From NCBI RefSeq assembly GCF_014698045.1, contig NZ_JACJSE010000019.1, forward strand, positions 61,163 through 125,162: 64,000 bases of DNA, read 5' to 3'. This DNA is from Aulosira sp. FACHB-615 (GTDB lineage Bacteria > Cyanobacteriota > Cyanobacteriia > Cyanobacteriales > Nostocaceae). Below are positions 16,451 to 25,261 of the stretch, in pieces (the first letter of the stretch is position 1; the number at the start of each line of letters is the position of its first letter). Below the pieces are notes generated by a model. That model saw only the letters and a program-made list of their open reading frames with translations, had not been told where the DNA came from and did no database searches. Position numbers and translations under genes: made by a program.

Positions 16451-17245
16451 ATGGCAACTTTTAATGAATATCATCTCGATCCCAAGCAATTTCCGTTTCT
16501 CCAAAGTCTTCAAAATGAATGGCAAGTCATTAGGGATGAGTTTACGCGCTTTAGGCAGCAGGCATCAACTGAAGAGTTAAAATTTGCTTACGATGTTTTG
16601 GGGCCTAAGAGTAAAACAATTAAAACCAAAGGTGATTCAAAATATAGTGCCTTTGGAATTTTATTTCAAGGGTTATTTATTGAAGAATATATTCAATTAC
16701 ATCAAATCCAATATCCAGATTATGCCACAGAGGAGGCAGCAGCAAAAGCTTTAAGCTTAAGAAATAAATATTTCCCAAATTTGGCGAAGGCTATTGAAAA
16801 AGTTAACTTTAGTGAAGATAATATCCTGAGAAATGTTTATTTTGGGACATTTCATCCAGGCTTAGATATCAAGCTGCATGTTAACTATAACCCACACATG
16901 AATCGCGGTTATTTGGGCTTGATTGTGCCGGAGGGTGATGTGGCTATGAAAATTTGCTATGACCAGCTTTATTGGAATGAAGGTAAGTTTTTGATTTTAG
17001 ATCATAGCTATCCCCACTGTCCACACAATTATACTGATTATGATCGAACTGTTTTGGTTGTAGACTTTTTTAAGCCAGAAAAACCTAGAGTAGAAGTCAG
17101 AGAATTTGAACAAGAACAAGTTACACAACGTATGCAAGATAATCCTTACAGTTTAGGTGTGTTTGGTAAGAGTGATCAGGCAACAGTCGAAGATTTTATC
17201 AAGTATGGTTTAGCTCATCAATTAGAATGGGATAAGGCTTTGTAA
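16451..17245 (+). CDS. Aspartyl/asparaginyl beta-hydroxylase-like protein
   Basis: This 264-residue protein has the jelly-roll core of the AspH family at about residues 130-220: Gly-Leu-Ile-Val-Pro-Glu-Gly-Asp, then Trp-Asn-Glu-Gly-Lys, then the Asp-His-Ser-Tyr-Pro-His-Cys-Pro-His-Asn turn carrying the second iron ligand, then Arg-Thr-Val-Leu-Val-Val-Asp. Family members are Fe(II)/2-oxoglutarate hydroxylases. The first iron ligand, normally His in Arg-x-His-Leu-Gly-Leu, is Tyr here (Arg-Gly-Tyr-Leu-Gly-Leu). The N-terminal 120 residues are helical and unrecognised. The gene faces the cupin gene tail to tail, with an inverted repeat (ACAGGCAAA and TTTTGCCTGT) between them. Confidence 0.75.
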   Translation: MATFNEYHLDPKQFPFLQSLQNEWQVIRDEFTRFRQQASTEELKFAYDVLGPKSKTIKTKGDSKYSAFGILFQGLFIEEYIQLHQIQYPDYATEEAAAKALSLRNKYFPNLAKAIEKVNFSEDNILRNVYFGTFHPGLDIKLHVNYNPHMNRGYLGLIVPEGDVAMKICYDQLYWNEGKFLILDHSYPHCPHNYTDYDRTVLVVDFFKPEKPRVEVREFEQEQVTQRMQDNPYSLGVFGKSDQATVEDFIKYGLAHQLEWDKAL

Positions 17246-17320
17246 GTGGAATTAATTCACAGGCAAATGTCAAATAGATTGTTAATTTTAAATTTTAGAC
17301 TTTTGCCTGTCATTGACTAT

Positions 17321-18313
17321 TTACTTGTGCTGATTCAGTGCAGACTGAAGACGTGCATCGTCTTGCTGAGTAATATCTGGGTTATGCAGTATCCAATAAC
17401 AATCTAAGCGATCGCTCGTCCGAAATAACAGTAGTGCGCCACTTTCTGTCCAGAATGGGCCGTGGGGAACATGGGCAGGTCGCCAATAATAACCATCTTT
17501 GCACATTGCTGCATAACGTCTATTAAATGGATCATCGCTCATCGACCAATGTCCTAGTACATCTCCACTGATGACATAAGCTTCTTCGGTAGTGGGATGA
17601 CCTGCATAAAAGTTACCTTCTATCCACATTGGTACTAAGCCAAGAACCCAGGTGGCGCGTCCAGTTTTTTTGTTGGTATACAAACTTTTACGCGCTGAAC
17701 CAGGCGGTAAGAAAGTTGTGCTTTCCCATTTCATGGCGTGGAGTTCTTGCAATGGTACATACTCAGCCATTCGTGGGTGCGTCTGCATATTCCCGTGGTA
17801 TAAAGAAGTGGCAGGAATTTGCTCTAGGCTGGCATAGTCTTCTGTAATATAAGTGGGAGTAGCATCTGGCATCCACAACAGAATTGTGTCTTCTTCGGTT
17901 TTCCAAGGGCCTGTAGGTATACCAGCCGGGATATATGAGTAGCTGAGATTGCGAAGTTTAAAACCTCCTTGGCAAAGTGTACCTGTCAGGACGAAAAGTT
18001 CTACATCTGTGGTGAAATGACCGATAGGTGCATTCCAACCTTGTTTGAGGATAACTCGTTGTGTAGATTCACCAGTACTGTCGTTGATGGATAAAATCTG
18101 AGTTGTACCATATTCAGCAGTGACAAAGTTTTTTACCTCAAACAACACTTGCGGGAAGTTAATCACTGAGTTGAGTGATGCTTCTGTTTCAACATGCTTG
18201 CGTCCTATCCAAGTTTGATTACTTGTGTCTTTCTCTGGAAGGTTCACATTTTGATGCTGTAAATATGAACTTTTATTATCTTCGTATGCTTGCACCATAT
18301 TTATTTCTGACAT
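17321..18313 (-). CDS. Two-domain cupin protein (DUF4437-like)
   Basis: From ATG 18313 the product has 330 residues. Two cupin-like halves are visible. Residues about 75-150 contain Pro-Ile-Gly-His-Phe-Thr-Thr-Asp-Val-Glu-Leu-Phe-Val-Leu-Thr-Gly. Residues about 205-315 contain a Glu-Glu-Ala-Tyr-Val-Ile-Ser-Gly-Asp strand and Arg-Pro-Ala-His-Val-Pro-His-Gly-Pro. These fit ChrR/DUF4437-type cupins, where His and Glu bind a metal. No signal sequence is seen. A longer frame starting at 18382 would overlap the upstream gene by 26 bases; the ATG at 18313 avoids this, but the start is not certain. Role unknown, possibly in the same pathway as the neighbouring oxygenase-like genes. Confidence 0.6.
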   Translation of the reverse strand: MSEINMVQAYEDNKSSYLQHQNVNLPEKDTSNQTWIGRKHVETEASLNSVINFPQVLFEVKNFVTAEYGTTQILSINDSTGESTQRVILKQGWNAPIGHFTTDVELFVLTGTLCQGGFKLRNLSYSYIPAGIPTGPWKTEEDTILLWMPDATPTYITEDYASLEQIPATSLYHGNMQTHPRMAEYVPLQELHAMKWESTTFLPPGSARKSLYTNKKTGRATWVLGLVPMWIEGNFYAGHPTTEEAYVISGDVLGHWSMSDDPFNRRYAAMCKDGYYWRPAHVPHGPFWTESGALLLFRTSDRLDCYWILHNPDITQQDDARLQSALNQHK

Positions 18314-18356
18314 CCATTGTATTGATGAGTTACAAAAGTTAGATTTAGTTAAAAAA

Positions 18357-18809
18357 CTAATGACGAGTATAGGCACGTTCAAATTTAGTTTTTAATTGCT
18401 GTGCTGCAAAGGCTAAGATTATTGCTAATAAACCACCCACTACAGCTACAGGTTTAACCCAAGAGTTATCTGTAAGTATAGCTAAAGCTGCAAGTGCGAT
18501 CGCTACTCCAATGAAAATTTGTTTGCTGAAGTTTGTTACCCGATAAACTTGATTGCAAGAACTACAAATTTGAGTATGTTGGGATAATCTATCTAAAGTC
18601 AGCGAATTTTCCTGTAACTCATCGCTATGAAAGTTTTTCTCTGAGTCATAACCTTGATAAAATGGCAAACCTTGACCAAATTTATCTAACCACTTGCGAT
18701 ACTCCACTACTAATGTGTCAGAAGTTTTGAGTGGTAAATAAATTTCTTTGAGACTTTTTCCTAAACGCTCAATTTGTCTTTTTTGCTCGACAACAATGTT
18801 AATTAACAT
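18357..18809 (-). pseudogene. C-terminal remnant of a PaO-like Rieske oxygenase
   Basis: The 150 residues resemble only the end of pheophorbide a oxygenase/Tic55-type Rieske monooxygenases: Asp-Thr-Leu-Val-Val-Glu-Tyr-Arg-Lys-Trp-Leu-Asp-Lys-Phe-Gly, then Leu-Asp-Arg-Leu-Ser-Gln-His-Thr-Gln-Ile-Cys-Ser-Ser-Cys, then two C-terminal membrane helices. In that family the Cys-x-x-Cys lies near the C-terminus, and the Rieske centre and mononuclear iron site lie upstream. Complete proteins are about 450 residues, so the catalytic part is absent. A strong palindrome (GAGATATTAAAAT around 18812-18850) sits just before the ATG and may mark the break point. An independent small membrane protein is the alternative. 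Confidence 0.55.
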
Positions 18810-18954
18810 TTAGGAGAGATATTAAAATATAAAAATTTTAATATCTCTCGCTAGAGAATGATGACTTTATACATCAAGTCTGAATAAGACGTTTTTATGT
18901 GAGATAACAAATATAGTTTAGAGTTAATGCTGAGTGTATAACTAGTTGAGAACA

Positions 18955-19353
18955 ATGACACAAGACCCTGCAAATACATTAAAAGTTGCTCACCAAGCAT
19001 TTGAAAATTTTATATACGGTCTAGCGACGGGAGAATGGCAAAAGTTTCTCGATATGCTGACAGAAGATTTTACTATATGGTTTCCGATGGGTAAGTTTCA
19101 TGGTTTGAATGAGGGGAAAGAACGCGCCCAAGAGTTTTTTCAATATGTCTCAGAATCTTTTGGTTCGGGAATTACTTTAACTGCGGTTGACCGTGTTACG
19201 AGTAATGATCAAACAGTCGTTTTTGAGTTCCGTGACGAGGGTTTATTATTAGGACAACCTTACAAAAATCGTGTTGCTGTGTCTTTTGATGTGCGCGGCG
19301 ATAAAATTTGTGCTTATCGAGAATATTTTGGCAGTGATGGGAAATCTTATTAA
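18955..19353 (+). CDS. SnoaL/NTF2-like small protein
   Basis: The 132-residue protein has the cone-shaped NTF2-like fold pattern: a helix with Ala-Phe-Glu-Asn-Phe-Ile, then Trp-Gln-Lys-Phe-Leu-Asp-Met-Leu-Thr-Glu-Asp-Phe-Thr, Phe-Pro-Met-Gly, a helix with Gly-Lys-Glu-Arg-Ala, and strands ending in Arg-Glu-Tyr-Phe-Gly. Such proteins are ketosteroid-isomerase-like enzymes or ligand binders; the ligand is unknown. The ATG at 18955 is preferred over a TTG three codons earlier. It is divergent from the Rieske remnant and has no operon partner downstream on its strand. Confidence 0.7.
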   Translation: MTQDPANTLKVAHQAFENFIYGLATGEWQKFLDMLTEDFTIWFPMGKFHGLNEGKERAQEFFQYVSESFGSGITLTAVDRVTSNDQTVVFEFRDEGLLLGQPYKNRVAVSFDVRGDKICAYREYFGSDGKSY

Positions 19354-19388
19354 TTAGTCAAGAGTTAATAACCTATATATAAATAGTG

Positions 19389-19865
19389 TTAATTGCGTTC
19401 TTTTAATTCTTGACATTTAGCCTCGGCGGCTTGATAAGCTGCTAAATATTCTTTACCTCCTAACATTACATCACCGTAGTATTCATAAGGTGTTGTGCCG
19501 TAAATTGGTAAGGGATCATCTTCGGGATAATCTTCTTTTGATTCTTCGATGATGGCTTTGAGTTGTTTAGCGTTTAAACTTTGTGCGGCAAAATACCAAA
19601 GTTCTTGGTTAGCTTTACTGATGTGGGGTAAGTTGGGGTCAATGATGCGTGTGATTGCATCTTCCCCAGAGGTATCATTTAATTCAATCCAACCATGTTC
19701 CACAGGGCGATATGGTTTACCAGCATACACTAAGAAACCTTGAACATAAATTGCCCCCTCTGTTGCTAATGCTGCTTTATAAGCATTATCAAAAGTTTTA
19801 TTTGCTTTACTTTTAATGCGTTTAGCAATTGCTAACGAAAAAGTTTCATCCAATACTTTATTCAT
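19389..19865 (-). CDS. Conserved hypothetical protein
   Basis: This 158-residue, acidic, soluble protein has many Tyr and Ala residues. A compact alpha/beta region contains Gly-Ala-Ile-Tyr-Val-Gln-Gly-Phe-Leu-Val-Tyr and Val-Glu-His-Gly-Trp-Ile-Glu-Leu near residues 37-62. A C-terminal helix with Gly-Gly-Lys-Glu-Tyr-Leu-Ala-Ala-Tyr follows. I do not recognise a family. Both flanks are clear of other genes on the strand (35 bases downstream to the NTF2-like gene, 239 bases upstream with nothing notable). It is probably a real gene, given a normal ATG start and good codon use. Confidence 0.55.
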   Translation of the reverse strand: MNKVLDETFSLAIAKRIKSKANKTFDNAYKAALATEGAIYVQGFLVYAGKPYRPVEHGWIELNDTSGEDAITRIIDPNLPHISKANQELWYFAAQSLNAKQLKAIIEESKEDYPEDDPLPIYGTTPYEYYGDVMLGGKEYLAAYQAAEAKCQELKERN

Positions 19866-20104
19866 TTACAGAGGAAATTTCAGTGCGTACTTATATTATT
19901 GTATCACTGGCGTAGACTAGATTGAATTAATTTAAATATCAGGCGATCGCTCTTTGTCTTCACAAAAATACTACTAACTACAAATATTGCTAAACTTCAG
20001 CAACAAATGTCAATTTTTTTACATCTACAGCAGGATGTCTAGCTTAAATTTCAGAACTTAAAATACATACTTAAGTATACCGTTGTCTAATCCGCATAAC
20101 CACC

Positions 20105-21133
20105 GTGATTAATCAACAATCCGAGAATGTCTTTCACCAAACGCTAGAAACATCTTCCGATAAAAGCTATAAATTTAGTTGGTTTGATTGGGTTTGTCTG
20201 TGGTATCCGCCAGGATGGTTAGTTTTGTTTAACCGTCACTGGCAACATTATCATAGTGACCCAGATGGTTGGAATTGGTTGGAATATATATTATTTCTGA
20301 TACCTGGCGGGTTTTATTTAGCACTAATAATTCGATGGTTGCGCTTGGGTTGTCGTCCTCCCAGAAAAGAAGTTGGAGAATTTAACCCCAAATATCAGCA
20401 AGCTTTTCGGCAAGAAATTTTAGCCCCAATTGTGAAATATTATTTTCAGGGAGAACTGCAACACATTGAGCATTTACCGCCAACAGGGCCAATGATTGTG
20501 GCGATGAATCATGCGGGGATGTGTTTCCCTTGGGATTTTCTGACTTTGGGTTATTTATTGGGTGAGACACGGGAATGGGTAGTGCAACCCTTAGCCAATG
20601 TCTCTTTATTTGAACATCCTTGGATGATTTGGTGGCTACCATCCCAATGGTCGCAGGTATTAGGTGCAGTGCGAGCAGAAATTCATAACTTCGAGACAGC
20701 GATCGCAGATGGTAGAATTTTACTGTATGCACCAGAAGGCATACGCGGGCCTGGTAAAGGTTGGCAGAAACGCTATCAACTGCAAAAATTCGATATCAGC
20801 TTTATTCAGTTGAGCGATCGTTATCAAATTCCGATTATGCCAGTAATTTGCATCGGTAGCGAATCTTTACACCCTTGGACTGTTAATAGTAAAAAGTTAC
20901 AACGCATCATCAAACTACCATTTTTACCCATATCACCATTAATGTTTATCTTGCTATTATTTCCCTCAATGGGAGTTTGGGCAATGAAAACACGCTTACA
21001 ATACTTTATTCAACCCTTAGAACAGCAGATTCATACAAGTAAAGACCGTGCTGATATTTATCAAAAAGCTCAACTATTGAGAAATAAATTGCAAACTCAA
21101 GTTACTCGAATGTTGAATAATGTAAACTCGTAG
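20105..21133 (+). CDS. PlsC-like lysophospholipid acyltransferase family protein
   Basis: The 342-residue protein, starting at GTG, has two N-terminal hydrophobic segments (about residues 27-43 and 60-80) and an acyltransferase domain from about 110 to 260. The block I motif is unusual: Asn-His-Ala-Gly-Met-Cys-Phe-Pro-Trp-Asp, where the acidic residue follows the His by eight positions instead of five. Block III is Pro-Glu-Gly-Ile-Arg-Gly-Pro, close to the glycerolipid acyltransferase phosphate-binding motif. It probably acylates a lipid or pigment alcohol at a membrane. A further membrane segment lies near residue 280. The substrate is not readable from the sequence. Confidence 0.7.
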   Translation: MINQQSENVFHQTLETSSDKSYKFSWFDWVCLWYPPGWLVLFNRHWQHYHSDPDGWNWLEYILFLIPGGFYLALIIRWLRLGCRPPRKEVGEFNPKYQQAFRQEILAPIVKYYFQGELQHIEHLPPTGPMIVAMNHAGMCFPWDFLTLGYLLGETREWVVQPLANVSLFEHPWMIWWLPSQWSQVLGAVRAEIHNFETAIADGRILLYAPEGIRGPGKGWQKRYQLQKFDISFIQLSDRYQIPIMPVICIGSESLHPWTVNSKKLQRIIKLPFLPISPLMFILLLFPSMGVWAMKTRLQYFIQPLEQQIHTSKDRADIYQKAQLLRNKLQTQVTRMLNNVNS

Positions 21134-21431
21134 AAATACTCAAATTACTTCTCAAGCTTATCTAAGTATAATTTGGGAGTCAAAAGTCAGAATTCAAGAT
21201 GACTTTTGACAAAGTTATGGATGAATCAGTTCTGCAATACCAAACTCAATTTTAAATTAGCAGTCTACAAATAAGTGCGATGCTTGGCCACAGGCTCTTA
21301 TTCTGATTTCTTCCTTTATTCTTCAACAAGAATATTGACTAAAATGTTGAATATATCTGCATAAATTAGAAACCATTGAAAGGGTAAATGTAACTGAAAT
21401 TTATTGTTAAATCTAATTCCTAGCTTCATAG

Positions 21432-21560
21432 TATAGGACTGATATTTGATTTGGGAAAAAAATCAGTACACTCAGATCAGTCTTCTTTCCTACTCCCGAC
21501 TCCCCATTCCCTATTCCCTACCTACACAAATAAATTCAGAAATCAAACCGGATTCCTATA
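21432..21560. repeat. MITE-like element, TATAGGA...TTTGATTT ends
   Basis: This 129-base element has imperfect terminal inverted repeats TATAGGACTGATATTTGATT and, as reverse complement on the right, TATAGGAATCCGGTTTGATT. A short ACTCCC-type repeat lies inside. A larger copy with expanded inner repeats is at 55592-56000. It lies in the 930-base gap between the acyltransferase and the PEP-CTERM gene. The rest of that gap has no feature I can support; the 73-codon frame at 21633 looks like chance. Confidence 0.65.
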
Positions 21561-22062
21561 GTTCTTGTTGATTTACCTTAGAAGTCAGAATTGTAAATCA
21601 TCAATAAATCCGCAATCCCATAGATTAAAAGTTTGCCAATTGATCTTGATGTAGCAATTTTTTTTGAACATTTGGGTATAAACACTGCATATATATATAA
21701 ATACATAAAAAATCTTCTTTTCATTCCTGAAATTAAAGTTCTGATAAAAAATAAAGAAACTTATAGACTCTTAGGAACTTGCTGTGCCAAGTTATATCTA
21801 TCAATCACTGAGAAGAACAATTCAGAGATTGACTTTAGGTGCATCTTCCATTGAACTCGCTAGCAAGTAGAAATTGCTGTTAGATAACTCAGTGAGCTAA
21901 CCCAGGATTGAATACTGACTAATTTGCAGGAATCGATTAGCTTTCGCAAAGCAATTTATAGGCTTAGTGCGTAATGGCTTCAAAATCTACTTTTGAAGGA
22001 GAGTTTCTGCGGCCAAGTGTTTTTATGAAACTTTTTAGATGCGAAAAGGAGAATTAAAAAAA

Positions 22063-24336
22063 GTGACACAAATGAAATCAAAAAAACTCATAGGTTACAT
22101 AACCTGTGGCGTATCATCATTAGCAGTAGTCATGGCAGGACAAACGTCCCAAGCAAACGCAGCAGCCATGAGCTTCACAACTACAAACTTTACAGGCAGT
22201 TCCCTACAAGCCAAATATACATTAGATGACAGCATAGCAGGAGCAGGGAAAGTTCAGTTTAAAGTAGAATTTATCACCGACTCAACCTATAAAAATATTG
22301 GAGACATTCGCGGAGTCTTCTTCGACATCAAAGACAACTACCTTCTATCGGGACTAAAAGTCACAGGATTAGGTGGAACAGACATCACAACAACAGCCTA
22401 CAGTAACGCAGGACTACTAGAAAGCGTCGGTCAAGCGAATCTCAATGGAGATGGCAACACCCATAAATTTGATTTTGGGATCGAAATTGGCGAGAACGGT
22501 TTAAAAGGTGGAGCAGATGACTTCCGCACAGCCACCTTCGTCTTATCACACGATAAAGCAGCCTTAAGCCTGGATCAATTTTTTGGTCAAGAATTTGGCT
22601 TAAGAGCAACCAGTGTAGGAGTAGCAGACTCCAGTCGAGCAGGAAGTAGCAAACTAGCAGGTATAGCAACAAAAACATCCACACCATCACCAACACCAAT
22701 ACAAACACTCAAAGAGCAATACAACACATTAGTTGTTGAAGCAGACGAAGCAGAAGAAACCTCAAAAACAGCTAGATCAAATTACGAGAGATATCAGAGA
22801 GACGCAGACAGCAAAAAAACTGACTACGAAAAATCTCAAAAAGACGCAGACAGCAAAAAAACTGACTACGAAAAATCTCAGAAAGACGCAGACGACGACA
22901 AAGCCGAATACGACAGATATCAAAAAGACGCAGACAGCAAAAAATCTGACTACGACAAAGCCCAGAAAGACGCAGACAGCAAAAAATCTGACTACGACAA
23001 AGCCCAGAAAGACGCAGACGACGATAAAGCTGAATACGACAGATATCAAAAAGACGCAGACAGCAAAAAATCTGACTACGACAAGTCTCAAAAAGACGCA
23101 GACAGCAAAAAATCTGACTACGACAAAGCCCAAAAAGACGCAGACAGCAAAAAATCTGACTACGACAAAGCCCAGAAAGACGCAGACAGCAAAAAAGCTG
23201 ATTGTGACAAAGCCCAGAAAGAAGCTGACAGCAAAAAAGCAGCGTACGATATAGCCCTGAAAGAAGCCAACAAACCTAACATTTCAAACAAAGACAAAGA
23301 GAAAAAGCAAAAAGAAGCTGAGAACAAGAAAGCCGAATACGAACAAGCTCAGAAAGACGCAGACAGCAAAAAATCTGATTACGAGAAATCACAGAAAACT
23401 GCTGATAGCAAGAAAGCTGACTGTGACAAAGCTCAGAAAGACGCGGACAGCAAAAAATCTGATTACGAAAAATCACAGAAAACAGCTGATAGCAAGAAAG
23501 CTGACTGTGACAAAGCTCAGAAAGACGCTGATACAAAGAAAGCTAATTACGAGAAATCAAAGAAAACAGCTGAGACAAAGAAAGCTGACTGTGATAAAGC
23601 TCAGAAAGAAGCTCAAAGTAAGAAAGCTGACTGTGACAAGGCTCAGAAAGACGCTGATACAAAGAAAGCTAATTACGAGAAATCAAAGAAAACAGCTGAG
23701 ACAAAGAAAGCTGATTGTGACAAGGCTCAGAAAGAAGCTCAGAGCAAGAAGGATGATTGTGACAAGGCTCAGAAAGAAGCTCAGAGCAAGAAGGATGATT
23801 GTGACAAGGCTCAGAAACATTCTGACAACAAAAAGTCTGAGGCTTACAACAAGAAAGTAGAGTGTGATAAGGCGGAGAAGGAGTCTGGTACACCCACACC
23901 AGCACCAGCACCAGCGCCAGCACCAGCACCAGTACCCGCACCAGTACCCGCACCTGCACCCGCGCCAGTACCAGCACCCGCGCCAGTACCTGCACCAGTA
24001 CCTGCACCTGCACCCGCGCCAGTACCTGCACCTGCACCCGCGCCTGAACCAGCACCAGTACCAGCGCCTGCACCAGCACCAGTACCAGCGCCTGCACCCG
24101 CGCCTGAACCAGCACCCGCACCAGCACCCGCACCAGCGCCTGCACCCGTACCAGCACCCGCACCAGTACCCGCACCAGCGCCTGCACCATCTCCATCTCC
24201 CACAACTTACTATCAACCACCTGCTTCTCAGCCTCAGCCAAAGAAGGTACCTGAACCTAGTACATTAGCTGCGTTAGGCTTGTTTGGTCTCTGTACATTC
24301 AAACTGAAGAAAGTTAACAAGAAAAATGATGTGTAA
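22063..24336 (+). CDS. PEP-CTERM protein with long 14-residue repeat rod
   Basis: The precursor has about 757 residues. An N-terminal signal peptide ends near Ala-Asn-Ala-Ala (residue 34), followed by a beta-rich globular domain to about residue 205. Next is a highly charged region with about 27 copies of a 14-residue unit of the type Asp-Ala-Asp-Ser-Lys-Lys-Ser-Asp-Tyr-Asp-Lys-Ala-Gln-Lys, some with Cys in place of Tyr. Then comes a stalk of about 100 residues of Ala-Pro and Val-Pro repeats, and finally Val-Pro-Glu-Pro-Ser-Thr, a membrane helix and a Lys-rich end. The tail is a canonical exosortase signal, so the protein should be cut and placed in the envelope. GTG 22063 is favoured, because AAGGAG lies 11 bases upstream. 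Confidence 0.85.
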   Translation: MTQMKSKKLIGYITCGVSSLAVVMAGQTSQANAAAMSFTTTNFTGSSLQAKYTLDDSIAGAGKVQFKVEFITDSTYKNIGDIRGVFFDIKDNYLLSGLKVTGLGGTDITTTAYSNAGLLESVGQANLNGDGNTHKFDFGIEIGENGLKGGADDFRTATFVLSHDKAALSLDQFFGQEFGLRATSVGVADSSRAGSSKLAGIATKTSTPSPTPIQTLKEQYNTLVVEADEAEETSKTARSNYERYQRDADSKKTDYEKSQKDADSKKTDYEKSQKDADDDKAEYDRYQKDADSKKSDYDKAQKDADSKKSDYDKAQKDADDDKAEYDRYQKDADSKKSDYDKSQKDADSKKSDYDKAQKDADSKKSDYDKAQKDADSKKADCDKAQKEADSKKAAYDIALKEANKPNISNKDKEKKQKEAENKKAEYEQAQKDADSKKSDYEKSQKTADSKKADCDKAQKDADSKKSDYEKSQKTADSKKADCDKAQKDADTKKANYEKSKKTAETKKADCDKAQKEAQSKKADCDKAQKDADTKKANYEKSKKTAETKKADCDKAQKEAQSKKDDCDKAQKEAQSKKDDCDKAQKHSDNKKSEAYNKKVECDKAEKESGTPTPAPAPAPAPAPVPAPVPAPAPAPVPAPAPVPAPVPAPAPAPVPAPAPAPEPAPVPAPAPAPVPAPAPAPEPAPAPAPAPAPAPVPAPAPVPAPAPAPSPSPTTYYQPPASQPQPKKVPEPSTLAALGLFGLCTFKLKKVNKKNDV
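22788..23870 (+). repeat. Coding 42-bp tandem repeat array
   Basis: Within the PEP-CTERM gene the 14-residue units are encoded by 42-base repeats. Many units are nearly identical at DNA level (for example around 22930-23010 and 23100-23190), so recent expansion by slippage or unequal recombination is likely. Copies of the second half (after 23400) form a distinct subtype with a Thr-Ala-Glu-Thr or Glu-Ala-Gln-Ser variant and regular Cys codons. One insertion near 23260-23330 (Asn-Lys-Pro-Asn-Ile-Ser-Asn) breaks the period. Confidence 0.85.
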
Positions 24337-24375
24337 GCTTCGGCAATACTTTTAAGCTTTCATCTTTAGCTATAT

Positions 24376-24417
24376 ATGGGTTGAGAGGTAACAAAAAACT
24401 TCTCGCCCATTTTTTTA
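24376..24417 (+). terminator. Rho-independent terminator of the PEP-CTERM gene
   Basis: The stem GGGTTGAGAGGT pairs with ACTTCTCGCCC around an A-rich loop and is followed by ATTTTTTTA. It lies 40 bases after the stop codon, and its T-run overlaps the end of the convergent ABC ATPase gene. Confidence 0.75.
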
Positions 24418-25191
24418 TACAGCAGAAATGGCACAAACTTGTAAACCAACTGGTGTTTGTATAATTACAGCGTCTACACCAAAAACTTGTGCGATCGCCT
24501 GGGGTGTTAACACTTCTTTGGGCGTACCAACTCCCCAAAGTTCTCCTTGTTTTAATAAGGCAATCCGAGAACTATAGCGTGCTGCTAAATTTAATTCATG
24601 TAACACTGTGACTATTGTTAATTCCTGTTGTTGATTTAAATCTTTTAACAATTCTAATAATTGCAGTTGATAATTTATATCTAAATAAGTAGTTGGTTCA
24701 TCTAATAATAAAACTTTGGGTTCTTGCGCTAATGCTAAAGCTAAAAAGGCGCGTTGTCTTTCACCACCAGAAAGTTGTTCGACTGGGCGATCGCACTTAT
24801 TTTCTAATTGGGTTTTTTGAATTGCTAAATCAACTTTTTGCCAATCTTGGGCTGTTAATTCCCATTGCCACCAAGGTTGATGCGGTGTGCGTCCTAAGCT
24901 GACTAATTGCCGCACATTCAATCCTACTGGGACAGTTTGTTGTTGTGGTAATAATGCCAATTTCTGAGCTACTACATTCGGCGGTTGAGAATGAATTGCT
25001 TTACCATCCAGTAAGACAATTCCTTTTTGGGGTGTCAAAATTCGACTTAATAATTTGAGTAATGTTGATTTACCAGAACCATTCGCACCAACTAAACTTA
25101 ACCATTCTCCGGTTTGCAATGTGAGGTTAATATCTTGAACAATTGGTTCTGCGGTGTAACCACCAGTGAGATTTTGTAATTCTAGAGGCAT
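24415..25191 (-). CDS. ABC transporter ATPase, FecE/BtuD type
   Basis: This 258-residue ATPase has Walker A Gly-Ala-Asn-Gly-Ser-Gly-Lys-Ser-Thr near residue 36, the signature Leu-Ser-Gly-Gly-Glu-Arg-Gln near 143, and Walker B Val-Leu-Leu-Leu-Asp-Glu-Pro near 163. The His switch follows near 199. Sequence and gene pairing fit importers for iron-siderophore, haem or cobalamin. It lies downstream of the permease gene on the same strand, 70 bases apart, with a short repeat (GGTTAGAGGTTAGAGGTTA) between. No binding protein gene is adjacent, so the importer would depend on one encoded elsewhere. Confidence 0.9.
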   Translation of the reverse strand: MPLELQNLTGGYTAEPIVQDINLTLQTGEWLSLVGANGSGKSTLLKLLSRILTPQKGIVLLDGKAIHSQPPNVVAQKLALLPQQQTVPVGLNVRQLVSLGRTPHQPWWQWELTAQDWQKVDLAIQKTQLENKCDRPVEQLSGGERQRAFLALALAQEPKVLLLDEPTTYLDINYQLQLLELLKDLNQQQELTIVTVLHELNLAARYSSRIALLKQGELWGVGTPKEVLTPQAIAQVFGVDAVIIQTPVGLQVCAISAV

Positions 25192-25261
25192 TTTATATTA
25201 GGTGATAGGTTAGAGGTTAGAGGTTACAGATTTAACAGCTTGTCTATTCTGCATTCTGCTT

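Noticed and set aside
21633..21854. A 73-codon frame upstream of the PEP-CTERM gene
   Set aside because: It starts at TTG, has no ribosome site, and its composition reflects AT-rich intergenic DNA. A real small gene cannot be fully excluded.
22733..23254. A 173-codon plus-strand frame inside the PEP-CTERM gene
   Set aside because: It is a frame-shifted reading of the same repeats, rich in Lys and Thr, with no ribosome site.
23669..24241. Long minus-strand frames opposite the PEP-CTERM gene (up to 190 codons), including a Gly-Ala repeat frame
   Set aside because: They are complements of the 42-bp and Ala-Pro coding repeats, which lack stops in several frames. The plus-strand frame has a signal peptide, ribosome site, sorting tail and terminator.
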